Source: JAJPJE01 sp963848375
Lineage (GTDB): Bacteria; Acidobacteriota; Terriglobia; Terriglobales; Acidobacteriaceae
DNA: 64,000 bases
Assembly: GCA_963848375.1 (NCBI GenBank)
Contig: CAWKDK010000002.1
Span: 5,416-69,415, forward strand
Reading direction: 5' to 3'
Below are positions 19,703-27,859 of the stretch, in pieces. The notes below the pieces were generated by a model. It was not told where the DNA came from. It made no database searches and was given only the letters and a program-made list of their open reading frames with translations. How positions within the stretch are numbered: position 1 is the stretch's first letter; the number at the start of each line of letters is the position of its first letter. Made by a program: the position numbers and the translations under genes.

Positions 19703-20362
19703 TTGAGTCCGACAATTCTCCACGGTTCTCGTTGGCACCTTTTACCGTCGCCTCCGACACAACAGATTTCTTCGAAACAGCTTGTCCCTTTACTTACCTT
19801 GCCTCGGCAATCCTTCGACGAGTGGAAAAACTTACCGATCGCAATCTCCGGTACGATGTATTTCCAGGCATATTCCCTGGTGGAAAAGCGCATTACACTG
19901 GGTCGCGACCACACCGTGCTGCTGGGAGAGACGGAAACGTGCGACGTTATTGTTCCCTCGTTCTATCAAGACACGTTCGATGTGTCCCTCACGTGCACCA
20001 ACCTCGAGCCCGGCAGCATCTCGGGCCAAGTGTCGGCATCAGCAGCCCTGACGGATGGAACAAATATCTGGCCTTCGTTAGGAGGGGGCAGTGGGCACCC
20101 CGGCGCTTCTGGTCTTCTGCCGCCGCTGTTCGCGCCGATTGCATCGTCCAGCTACACGTTCCATTTCAGCTACCCGTTGTACACCAGAGAGATGCAGCTG
20201 ACACAGATTATTCCGGGCTGGCTCAATGGCAAGGAACTCCTCATCGTTCTTGCCCGTCGCGACGGCGTCCTCAAGCTGCCGTTCCACATCGATCACGTAA
20301 TCCCTGGTGAAATCGATGCGCAAGCATGGGAAACACGCCGCGCTGCCGCGCAGAAACACTAA
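19703..20362 (+). CDS. C-terminal extracytoplasmic part of the ABC-2 permease (separated by a stop)
   Basis: Same phase as the preceding permease fragment. The well-behaved part starts near LVPLLTLPRQSFDEWKNLP and runs to the end (LPFHIDHVIPGEIDAQAWETRR), with no membrane helices. The N-terminal TTG and about 25 residues look non-native. Together with 18704-19693 the locus is exactly 553 codons, consistent with one gene whose middle carries compensating sequence changes. Confidence 0.55.
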   Translation: MSPTILHGSRWHLLPSPPTQQISSKQLVPLLTLPRQSFDEWKNLPIAISGTMYFQAYSLVEKRITLGRDHTVLLGETETCDVIVPSFYQDTFDVSLTCTNLEPGSISGQVSASAALTDGTNIWPSLGGGSGHPGASGLLPPLFAPIASSSYTFHFSYPLYTREMQLTQIIPGWLNGKELLIVLARRDGVLKLPFHIDHVIPGEIDAQAWETRRAAAQKH

Positions 20363-20483
20363 TCTGGCGTGACCGTATGGCTGCGACAAATTCATAGATG
20401 GCACTATGAGCTCGTGGTTTTGGGACGATCATCAGAAGGCATGCCCAGCGCGAAACTGGGGTACGAACACATCGTAACCACAA

Positions 20484-20531
20484 GGTCCCTCGACTCCGCC
20501 GCGAAAAGCGCGGCTGCGCTCGGAATGACAG
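20484..20531 (-). repeat. Dispersed palindromic repeat, third copy
   Basis: On the minus strand this reads TCTGTCATTCCGAGCG, a CCGCG-CTTTT-CGCGG hairpin, then GGAGTCGAGGGACC, the same frame as the two copies at 13227-13339. It lies between the convergent ABC permease and Hsp15 genes. Confidence 0.6.
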
Positions 20532-20560
20532 ACGCTTGTGGCGATAAGTAGAGCGGTCGG

Positions 20561-20947
20561 CTACCTCTCCCGCTCCGCCCTAAACTGAATGATCCTCCGC
20601 CGATCTCTCTTCGATGGCCTGCCCTCAGGCGCTGGCGTGTAATTCTTTAGCGCTTTGCGTTCTTCTGCAGCTTTCAGGCGTGCCTCGCGGCTGGCGTCGG
20701 TTTCACGATAGAGCGTCTGCGCAACTGCCGCTGGGCCGCGGATCTCGCTCAGCACCAGGACTTCGACCTGATAGTCGCCGCCTTCGGTGCGGATCTGCAA
20801 CATGTCCCCGACACGGATCTCACGCGCAGGCTTCACCGGTTGGTGGTTGAATTCGATCCGTCCAAGTTCGCAGGCTCGCGCCGCCATAGCGCGTGTCTTG
20901 AAGAAGCGAGCCGCCCAGAGCCATTTGTCGATGCGCATGCCAGTCAT
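20561..20947 (-). CDS. hslR: S4-domain RNA-binding protein, Hsp15-like
   Basis: 128 residues starting MTGMRIDKWLWAARFFKTRAMA, the canonical Hsp15 opening. The S4 domain covers residues 5-65 and a basic tail (GRPSKRDRRRIIQFRAERER) follows. In E. coli Hsp15 binds stalled 50S subunits carrying a nascent chain. A TTG at 20953 and ATG at 20938 are alternative starts. No heat-shock promoter is evident. Confidence 0.88.
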   Translation of the reverse strand: MTGMRIDKWLWAARFFKTRAMAARACELGRIEFNHQPVKPAREIRVGDMLQIRTEGGDYQVEVLVLSEIRGPAAVAQTLYRETDASREARLKAAEERKALKNYTPAPEGRPSKRDRRRIIQFRAERER

Positions 20948-20953
20948 AAACAA

Positions 20954-21328
20954 GTTGTCAGTTGCTAGTTGTCAGTTGCTAGAGTATCGCTCTGCCGAAG
21001 CCGCAGCCAAATCGTTGTCAAGCCCCCGAATCTCTCAAAATTCGTCCAACTTATTCATTCCACGGCGGAAATAAAGTTCGCCAAAGTGTCTAGTAGGTCC
21101 GCTCGGAATTGCTACTCTGGAAGTAGGGGTCAGTTCGCGAAGGATCGTCTGACGTCTGACAACCAGCAGCTAGCAACTGGGTCTTTGTTTTCAATATTTT
21201 GACTGATAACTCGTTTGTTTTCCGGCATCTGGCAGGACCTTCTCGCCAATCGACTGATAAACGGGAGCTTACGAGCAGGGGGAGAGGGGTACCCTCCAGC
21301 AAATCAGCTTCTCTCAGCCCAAGGGCAC
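20954..21328. other. Intergenic region with tandem and inverted short repeats
   Basis: No gene seen. A perfect 14-base tandem duplication GTTGTCAGTTGCTA occupies 20954-20981. A ten-base inverted copy CTAGCAACTG lies at 21170-21179, facing CAGTTGCTAG at 20973-20982, so about 207 bases are flanked by perfect ten-base terminal inverted repeats. This is MITE-like but carries no visible coding sequence. Confidence 0.5.
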
Positions 21329-22420
21329 CTACGCGATCGCGCGCGCGATCAACCCGGACACCGTCCCCAACGCCGCTACCGTTCCATACGCCGCCGCTGC
21401 GACTCGCCACGAAATCGACTTGCCCACAATCGAAAGCGAATAGACGCTGATGATTCCCAGCGTGCACAGGATTGTTACGACGTACGGCAGTGGAACGCCG
21501 CGGGTCATGGCGATATATGCGATGGCAACATCGAAGGCCATGGGCACCGGCAGGAACGCGGCGACAAGCGCAACGAGGATAATGCCGGCAACGCTGACTG
21601 GGGCGATGAGCGCCTGCGGCGGAATCAGTTCGACAACGAATGCGCCGAGAATCGCGGCCAGCAACATCAGCGGAAGTGCGATCTTGGCGACGTACCAGAA
21701 ACTGCGCGCGAAAGTCTGGGCGGTTCCGACGAGCGCTTCGGTCCATGATTCCTGAACCGGAATTTCAATGGGACAGGCGAGCGTCGCGGCTTCTGTCTTC
21801 TGCCGTGCGGCGGCGGCCGGTGCAAACACAAAGATGAGGAAGAACACCGTGGCCAGTTTGAGAACGGCGACCGAGGCCGGGAAGAGCGCAAAGGTCATTG
21901 CCAGGACCACTACGTTCAGCGCCGGTGAGGCGAACATGGTGGCGAGTACCGACTCGGTGCTCATGCCCGAGGCGACCAGGCCACGTGCAATCGGCGCGAT
22001 GCAGTTGCTACAGACTCCCAGCGGTACTCCGGCGACCGCGCCATAGAGCGTGTTGAGCCAGCGAGATCTCGTGCGGCGGCGCGGCAACGTGACGAGGAAG
22101 GTGAGCGCGGCGGGTCCGAAGAGAAACGAGAAGGTCATGCCAACGCGATTGGCGTCCAGCCAATTGACGGTGGTGCGCCACACACGGGTGGCGAGCGGCA
22201 TGCTGCGATCCACCTGGTAGACGCTGCCGAAAGTCAGCGCGCCCTTGGCGGTAACGTGGGTTCCGGCGTGATAGCGCTTCATCAATGCCGGGTAGCGCGA
22301 GTCGACCCAGAAGATGGTGGCGATCAGTACCATCAGCAGAATGGCGAGGGTGCGGCGGCGCGTTGCCGTGGTGGACCCGATCCCAAGATCGATTGGTAGC
22401 GCAGAAGCTTGCTCGGACAT
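21329..22420 (-). CDS. Permease of the YraQ/UPF0718 (DUF318) family
   Basis: 363 residues, about eight helices. The signature GVPLGVCSNCIAPIARGL and the repeated half PVPMAFDVAIAYIAMTRGVPLPYV match the two-fold repeat of the predicted permease family related to ArsP, whose members have been linked to export of organoarsenicals or other metal(loid)s. A Cys pair (CSNC) in the first half resembles the family's conserved Cys. Substrate unknown. Confidence 0.78.
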   Translation of the reverse strand: MSEQASALPIDLGIGSTTATRRRTLAILLMVLIATIFWVDSRYPALMKRYHAGTHVTAKGALTFGSVYQVDRSMPLATRVWRTTVNWLDANRVGMTFSFLFGPAALTFLVTLPRRRTRSRWLNTLYGAVAGVPLGVCSNCIAPIARGLVASGMSTESVLATMFASPALNVVVLAMTFALFPASVAVLKLATVFFLIFVFAPAAAARQKTEAATLACPIEIPVQESWTEALVGTAQTFARSFWYVAKIALPLMLLAAILGAFVVELIPPQALIAPVSVAGIILVALVAAFLPVPMAFDVAIAYIAMTRGVPLPYVVTILCTLGIISVYSLSIVGKSISWRVAAAAYGTVAALGTVSGLIARAIA

Positions 22421-22541
22421 ACGAACCTCGGCTCGAGTTCACGCCCACGGAACTCGCGGATAGGAGTGTGGGGACTTTACAACCGGGGTGAGAGACGCGG
22501 AAATAGTAGAAATGCAGTAGTCAGAAGGCAGTAGTCAGTAA

Positions 22542-22991
22542 TTAGGATTTCCGAGCCCGTCGCGATTTTGGAATCTTGCCGATGCGAGGATCGCCGCCGA
22601 GTACGAGTTCGCAGGCGTGCGTGGCGGCCTGCTCGAAGTCAGGCGAGTCGGAGGGAAGAACCTGCCAGCTGGTGATCTTTTCCCCGAGGAGCTGAATTGA
22701 TCGCATGCTGGGGAAGTCGCGGCGAAGACTCTCGTGGTGTTCGTGAGAGGTGGCGAGCCAGACGCCGTTGTCCGCAGTATGCGTTGGTTTCTCGCGCAGG
22801 ATGAGAACGATCTTGTCGCCGATGTAGATTGCCGTGCAGCCGAACATGGGACGCGTCGTCGGCGAGAGTTCGGCGACGGCGTCGAGGACGAATTCGTGGG
22901 GAACCGGCTTGCGGCGTTTGACTGCGAAGGGATCGTCAGGCGGGAGGGACGGCGCTTTGCGGCGAGACGTCTTGGCGCGAGGTTTTGGCAT
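22542..22991 (-). CDS. TfoX N-terminal-domain-like protein
   Basis: 149 residues. After a basic N-terminus (MPKPRAKTSRRKAP) comes a region LDAVAELSPTTRPMFGCTAIYIGDKIVLILREK, which resembles the TfoX/YjbR fold with its RRMFG-type motif, and a C-terminal basic tail (RIGKIPKSRRARKS). Function unknown; the name implies fold only, not competence regulation. Confidence 0.65.
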   Translation of the reverse strand: MPKPRAKTSRRKAPSLPPDDPFAVKRRKPVPHEFVLDAVAELSPTTRPMFGCTAIYIGDKIVLILREKPTHTADNGVWLATSHEHHESLRRDFPSMRSIQLLGEKITSWQVLPSDSPDFEQAATHACELVLGGDPRIGKIPKSRRARKS

Positions 22992-23037
22992 TCCGGTCCC
23001 ATTCTAGCGGGAGCGTTCGATCCGCAACATCGCAAAT

Positions 23038-23069
23038 CAAAAAGGGCCAGCCTTGTTCGGCCAGCCCTT
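23038..23069 (-). terminator. Intrinsic terminator after the His-rich gene
   Basis: On the minus strand AAGGGCTGGCC pairs with GGCTGGCCCTT (11 pairs with two wobbles; plus-strand 23042-23069), followed by TTTTTG. It sits 29 bases past the His-rich gene stop. Confidence 0.8.
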
Positions 23070-23097
23070 CAGGTTCGATCAAGTCGTCATAAGGCTC

Positions 23098-23793
23098 TTA
23101 CAGCGATACGTTGATGGCTATATGCACTCCCGGATGGGTACGGTTGCAGAGGTAGTAGCCGTCATTCACGTAGTCAACGTAAACGTCGTCAGTCTGGTAC
23201 CAGTTCGCTGCCCAGGTTTCCGGCCACGGGTCAACAATCGAGAACCAGAAGCCGCTGTATTGGAAGCGAGGGCGTCCGTCGACGACGACCATGGGCGCGC
23301 CATAAACGCGGAAGTAGTGTCCACGGCCAAAATGCTCGTGGAACCGTTCTTGAGGAATGCGATAACCTACATAGCCTCCGCGGTCGTGCCATGAGCGGTG
23401 TTCACGCTCCCAATGCCCTGCACGCTCACGCGCCCACACATCGTGGGTTGGCGGATGCGGCACCGCATGGTGATAGTCCGGAGCGTGTTCGTTCGCCTGA
23501 TGGTAATGCGGTTGATGGACGTCCTGCCGATACGCCTCGTGGTGCTCAGGAGGACGTACATCGTGTCTCGGTTCGGGCCGATTCGACTGGTGGTAGTCCG
23601 CATGCTGCGGCGGAGCTTGGTGACCGCGGTCGTTTCGCGCGTCATGGCCCTGAGGGCCACCGTGATGTTCGTCCCCGTGATTCTGAGGACCGCCGTGATG
23701 GTCGTCATCGTGCCCGTGCTGTGCGTAAGCAGGAGCGCTTGTTGCGAGAGCAAGTCCCAAAACTGATACGCCGACAATTGCAGCTATCTTCAT
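23098..23793 (-). CDS. Secreted histidine-rich protein
   Basis: 231 residues: signal peptide (AAIVGVSVLGLALATSAPAYA) then about 100 residues packed with His, Asp, Gln and Pro (HGHDDDHHGG, HHGGPQGHDA, HEAYRQDVHQPHYHQ). A structured C-terminal part follows, rich in Tyr/Trp (HYFRVYGAPMVVVDGRPRFQYSGFWFSIVDPWPETWAANWYQTDDVYVDYVNDGYYLCN). The His tract could bind divalent metals such as copper, zinc or nickel. Its position next to a multicopper oxidase operon supports, but does not prove, a role in metal handling. Confidence 0.8.
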   Translation of the reverse strand: MKIAAIVGVSVLGLALATSAPAYAQHGHDDDHHGGPQNHGDEHHGGPQGHDARNDRGHQAPPQHADYHQSNRPEPRHDVRPPEHHEAYRQDVHQPHYHQANEHAPDYHHAVPHPPTHDVWARERAGHWEREHRSWHDRGGYVGYRIPQERFHEHFGRGHYFRVYGAPMVVVDGRPRFQYSGFWFSIVDPWPETWAANWYQTDDVYVDYVNDGYYLCNRTHPGVHIAINVSL

Positions 23794-23909
23794 AGTGGTA
23801 GGTACTCCGGTGTCTCGAAAAGTTTAGGGCACGCCGGAACGAGCGTCGTAAGTTACGTAAGTCGTAAGACGGAATAGTTTCGTTTCTAAGGCAGTTACCA
23901 CGCGGTTGG

Positions 23910-24236
23910 CTAAGGTTTTGCGGCAAGCTCGATCTTGATCTTCTCTTCGGCGTGTTCGAGCAGGCTCTTCTGCAAGACCGGCCATTGATCGTAGGCTTTG
24001 CCATTCTTCCTGAGGTCGGCAACGGTGTGTCCAGTGGGCGCGAGATCTTCACCGTAGATGATCATGAGCTCTTTGCGCTTTTGATCGTCAAGCAGATGAA
24101 CGAGGCGCACGTACATCATGCCGCTCGGCATCGAGTAGCCCTTGTTTCGGATCATCGTGTCGATGTGTTCGCGGTCAGAGCCGACATCGAACTTTTCGTC
24201 GTTGCCGCGGACCCAGGTATCGACGAAGAAGTCCAT
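23910..24236 (-). CDS. C-terminal part of a secreted conserved protein (frameshifted)
   Basis: 108 residues beginning MDFFVDTWVRGNDEKFDVGSD. It is the tail of the gene that starts at 24568. Between them two one-base insertions are seen on the coding strand: one in the CCC at plus 24296-24298 and one near 24237-24243. Correcting both gives a continuous reading GYLPSKPDLHHTYDSPTHATIG(G/W)MDFF. The whole locus 23910-24568 is 3n+2, as expected for two insertions, giving 218 residues. Family not recognised. Confidence 0.7.
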   Translation of the reverse strand: MDFFVDTWVRGNDEKFDVGSDREHIDTMIRNKGYSMPSGMMYVRLVHLLDDQKRKELMIIYGEDLAPTGHTVADLRKNGKAYDQWPVLQKSLLEHAEEKIKIELAAKP

Positions 24237-24568
24237 GCCAGCCGATGGTGGCGTGCGTCGGAGAATCGTAGGTGTGGTGCAAGTCTGGCTTGCTCGGGAA
24301 GATAGCCTTCGAATTGTATCCAGTAGAGCTGCTGCACCTGTTTCTGCTTGTCGGCGTCAACGAAGGCGTGCAGTTCGCAATCGGCGATGCCGTAGAGCAC
24401 CCATCGGTCTGCACCCAGGTACCGCGCGGACTTCGGCAGCTCGATCCGCACCGCTGGATCGTTCTGCGATATGACGACATTGTGTTCAACTTTTCGCTCC
24501 GGGCGTTCGGCCTGGGCATATAGAGAAACGATCAGCAGGATCGCGACAACGATTCGCTTAAGCGACAT
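24152..24568 (-). CDS. N-terminal part of a secreted conserved protein (frameshifted)
   Basis: Signal peptide (RIVVAILLIVSLYAQA) followed by a beta-rich domain (VVISQNDPAVRIELPKSARYLGADRWVLYGIADCELHAFVDADKQKQVQQLYWIQFEGYLP), after which the frame is lost (see 23910-24236). The ATG lies inside the last codons of the multicopper oxidase gene (11-base overlap), so the two are translationally coupled. The product is probably exported with the oxidase. Role unknown. Confidence 0.7.
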   Translation of the reverse strand: MSLKRIVVAILLIVSLYAQAERPERKVEHNVVISQNDPAVRIELPKSARYLGADRWVLYGIADCELHAFVDADKQKQVQQLYWIQFEGYLPEQARLAPHLRFSDARHHRLAWTSSSIPGSAATTKSSMSALTANTSTR

Positions 24569-26048
24569 AGTCGAATAGTGTCATGAATCCGAAGTCCATA
24601 TGCAACTGCTGATGACAGTGGAACAGCGTCATGCCGGGGTTGTTGGCAACGAAATCGACGGCGATCTCCTGGTAGCCGCCGAGCATGACCACGTCTTTCA
24701 TCACGCCGGCGGTTGGGACTCCGGCGATGTTGGTGAGTTCGAAGCTGTGCCGGTGCAGGTGGATCGGGTGAATATCGTCGCTGGAATTGCGCAGATGAAG
24801 ACGATAGCGACGGCCTTGTTTCAGGTGAAATGACGCCGGGGCCATCATGCTGGCGAGCGGATACGCGACGCCGTTGATGGTCCACTTATTGAATCCGTCG
24901 AGCGCAGCATTGTCTTTGACGAAGGTCATGTCGAAGGTCTCGTCGGGAAGAGGGGCCGTGGCGCCTGGCTTGGCGAAGTGCGTGTAGTTCCAGCGAAACT
25001 TCGGTGGCGTGGCCCATAGAGGCTTACCGGTGCGCCCGGCATATTCCACGACGATGCCCATTCCGTGATGGCGATCGTCGTCGGCAGTATCGCCCATGAT
25101 CCATATGCCGGGATGATTCATCTCGACGATAGCCGAAACGCGCTCTGCCGTTCCCAGCCACAGGACAGGAACATTGATCGGATTCGGCACGGGATTGCCA
25201 TCGAGCGCAACCACGCGGAAGGTGTGACCGGGAAGCGCGAGGCTGCGAATCTCGGTGGCGCTGCCGTTGAGCACATGAAAGAGGACGCGCTCGCCCTGCT
25301 TCACGCGCACGGGCTCTCCGTGGCCGAGCATGCGGCCGTTGATGGTGAACGAGTCGTAGCCAACTTCGTAGCCCTTCGGCATGCCTTTGGCCAGCGAAGC
25401 TTTCATCGCCGACTCGCCCTGATCTTCGAGCGCCTTCACGCGTGTGGCCGGCGCAAGGGCGTCGATGGCCATGTCTCCGCCGCGGCTGAAGGTGGGCTCG
25501 AACTCTTTCAGGACGAGGAAGACTTCGCGATCGTAACGGCCCGGCTCGTGCTTAGGCTCGATGTAGACAGGTCCCACTTGTCCGCCGTACTGGCCGGCGG
25601 CGAGATCGGCTCCGGCACGATTGTGCGTGTGGTAGAAGCGATAGCCCGATGGCTGCGGCACAAAGGAGATGCGACGTTTGCCGCGCGCCGGGATGAACGG
25701 CGTGCCTTCTTCGGCGGCGCCATCGACGTCGACTGGGACAAATTGCCCGTGCCAGTGCAACTGCTCGGGTGTGTCGGTGTCATTGAAGATGTCGACGGTG
25801 ACGCGCTGTCCTTCTTTGAAGCGAAGCAGCGGTCCGGGGAACTGGCCGTTGTAAGTCGTGGTTGAGATGATCTTCTTCGGCGAGATTTCTACAGGGCTGG
25901 CGGCGATGCGAATGGTGTAATCGGCTTTCACTTCATCTTGCGTGGCATTCGATTGTCCGGTTGCCGCTTCGGCGATTGACAACGGCATCACTGCAGATCC
26001 GGCGAGGACGCTGGCTGCTTTGAGGAAATTGCGTCGAGAGAGAGTCAT
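24558..26048 (-). CDS. Tat-exported multicopper oxidase
   Basis: 496 residues. Tat leader SRRNFLKAASVLAG, then three cupredoxin domains. Copper ligands are complete: HWHG and HTH for the type 2/3 sites in domain 1, and HPIHLH plus HCHQQLHMDFGFM in the last domain (Cys for T1, with an axial Met or nearby residue). Such enzymes oxidise phenols, metals or Cu(I). It is the middle gene of an apparent operon: a TauE-like transporter ends 24 bases upstream and the secreted gene at 24568 overlaps its end. Confidence 0.92.
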   Translation of the reverse strand: MTLSRRNFLKAASVLAGSAVMPLSIAEAATGQSNATQDEVKADYTIRIAASPVEISPKKIISTTTYNGQFPGPLLRFKEGQRVTVDIFNDTDTPEQLHWHGQFVPVDVDGAAEEGTPFIPARGKRRISFVPQPSGYRFYHTHNRAGADLAAGQYGGQVGPVYIEPKHEPGRYDREVFLVLKEFEPTFSRGGDMAIDALAPATRVKALEDQGESAMKASLAKGMPKGYEVGYDSFTINGRMLGHGEPVRVKQGERVLFHVLNGSATEIRSLALPGHTFRVVALDGNPVPNPINVPVLWLGTAERVSAIVEMNHPGIWIMGDTADDDRHHGMGIVVEYAGRTGKPLWATPPKFRWNYTHFAKPGATAPLPDETFDMTFVKDNAALDGFNKWTINGVAYPLASMMAPASFHLKQGRRYRLHLRNSSDDIHPIHLHRHSFELTNIAGVPTAGVMKDVVMLGGYQEIAVDFVANNPGMTLFHCHQQLHMDFGFMTLFDYVA

Positions 26049-26072
26049 GGGAGTCCATCCGTTGATGTGCGT

Positions 26073-26841
26073 TTACGAGTTTGGACGAATTAATAGCGCA
26101 AGGCCGAGTGCCAGGATGATGACTGCAACGATGCGGCGAAAAATGCTGCTCCGGAATCTTTCTGAGAAGTCTCTGCCCGGCGATCGTGCCCACAAGCACG
26201 CCGACGGTTCCGAGGACGAGATATTGCCAGATTCGCGCGAGATCGTGCGCCTCGGTGACGAAGTAAACCGGCATACGTGCGCCATCCACCATGAGAGCGA
26301 TGGCCGTAGCGGTGGCGACAAACGATTCTTTTTCCAGATCAAAACCGAGCAGCGCAGCGGAGCGAATGCCGCCCTGGTTACCGACCAGTCCGCCAAAGAT
26401 TCCTGATGCGGCTCCGGCAAGCCACGCGGTGATTCCGCCGAAACGCATACGCGAGGCGAGACCCGTGATACCGGTCATCCCGGCGAAGACCAGCAATGCA
26501 CCGAGTACATAACTGAGCACGACGCTGGAAAAGCGTGTGTGCAGCAGCGCTCCCGCGAGACCGCCAATGGCGCTGGCGATTCCGAATCCTAGCAAGACTC
26601 GCTTGTTCACGTGCTGGCGAATGAGAGCGAAGCGGAACGCAGTTCCTGCAAGGTGCGGGATCGACACGGCGGCGACGGCGAGCTTTGTCCCCAACTTCGC
26701 GGCCAAAGTCGGAGTCATGATGCTCCCGATTCCGAATCCTGCGACGGAGGCGATGCCGCCCGCGAGAATCGCTGCAGCGAGGAAGATCAGGGTGAAGATC
26801 ATCGCAAGGAGATAGTACGCTCGCCGCGACGGCTGATGCAT
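26073..26841 (-). CDS. TauE/SafE-family membrane transporter (one-base frameshift near its end)
   Basis: About eight helices with the duplicated TauE/SafE motif (GGIASVAGFGIGSIMTPTLAA; SGIFGGLVGNQGGIRSAAL). The uncorrected frame runs on to 25933 with nonsense and overlaps the oxidase. Removing one T from the TTTTT at plus 26139-26143 gives RRIVAVIILALGLALLIRPNS and a stop at 26073, as the family requires (255 residues; locus 3n+1). Members export sulfite, sulfoacetate or other small anions; in some operons they accompany copper proteins. Confidence 0.85.
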
Positions 26842-26920
26842 GAACAGAAGATGAACATTGCGCGACGCCGCGAACAGATGGACGTCGGCGGTCCGCTATA
26901 CTGCCGCTCGGGGGCAATGA

Positions 26921-27763
26921 ATGGCGGGAGAACTCGCTGGCGCCGGCCTGAGCCTGGCTGCAGCCGCATGCTGGGGCGCCGCGGACTTCAACGGCGGCAT
27001 CGGCACAAAGGGCGCGAATCCGTTCGGAGTCGTCGTGGTGGCGCACGGGGTTGGATTGGTGTGCATGCTGGCTGCGGCGCTGATTACGGGTGAAGCGATC
27101 CCTTCGCATCGGGCATTGGCATTCGGTGCGGCGGCGGGCGTTGCCGGCGGATTGGGATTGGCTGCACTGTATCGTTCGCTGTCAGTCGGGAAGATGGGGA
27201 TCAATGCGCCCGTGGCGGCGGTGCTGACTGCGGCACTGCCGGTGGTCTACAGCTTTCGCAGCGAGGGCTGGCCAAGTTGGATACAGTTTGCGGGATTCGC
27301 GATTGCGCTGGTAAGCATATGGCTGATCGCGATGCCTTCGGGAGGAATTGGACGTCCGCAGGGACTGGGAACCGCGGTGCTGGCGGGGATCGGGTTCAGT
27401 GCGTTTCTTGTACTGAGTAAACAGGCGGCGGTGGAATCGGTATTCTGGCCGCTGGTGATTGCGCGTGCTGCGTCGATGACGATGATGCTGCTGATTTGCC
27501 TGGTTGCGCGCAGGCCATGGATTCCCGCCACGAATGCGTTGAAGTTCATCGTGGTTGCGGGCGTGCTGGATTCGGTTGGGAATGCGCTGTTTGTTGCGGC
27601 AACGCGACGTGGACGGCTTGATGTGGCGGCGGTGCTGTCTTCTTTATATCCGGCGACGACGGTGTTGTTGGCGCGGTTCGTGTTGAAGGAACGCATCTCG
27701 ACGCTGCAGACGACAGGGATGGCGGCAGCGTTGATCGCGGTGCCGCTGATTGCAGCGAGGTAA
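26921..27763 (+). CDS. DMT-superfamily transporter (EamA type)
   Basis: 280 residues, ten helices in two EamA repeats (residues about 5-135 and 147-279; the second ends VLLARFVLKERISTLQTTGMAAALIAVPLIAAR). Such proteins export metabolites, but the substrate is not predictable. Divergent from tauE across 79 bases. Confidence 0.88.
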   Translation: MAGELAGAGLSLAAAACWGAADFNGGIGTKGANPFGVVVVAHGVGLVCMLAAALITGEAIPSHRALAFGAAAGVAGGLGLAALYRSLSVGKMGINAPVAAVLTAALPVVYSFRSEGWPSWIQFAGFAIALVSIWLIAMPSGGIGRPQGLGTAVLAGIGFSAFLVLSKQAAVESVFWPLVIARAASMTMMLLICLVARRPWIPATNALKFIVVAGVLDSVGNALFVAATRRGRLDVAAVLSSLYPATTVLLARFVLKERISTLQTTGMAAALIAVPLIAAR

Positions 27764-27859
27764 GAGCCGTTTCGCGTTTCACGTTTCGCGAAAATCGCAG
27801 CAAGGGTTTCGCGGTTGACCGCTGACTGATAGGCTAGTGCGTTTGTTCGGAGAGGTTCA

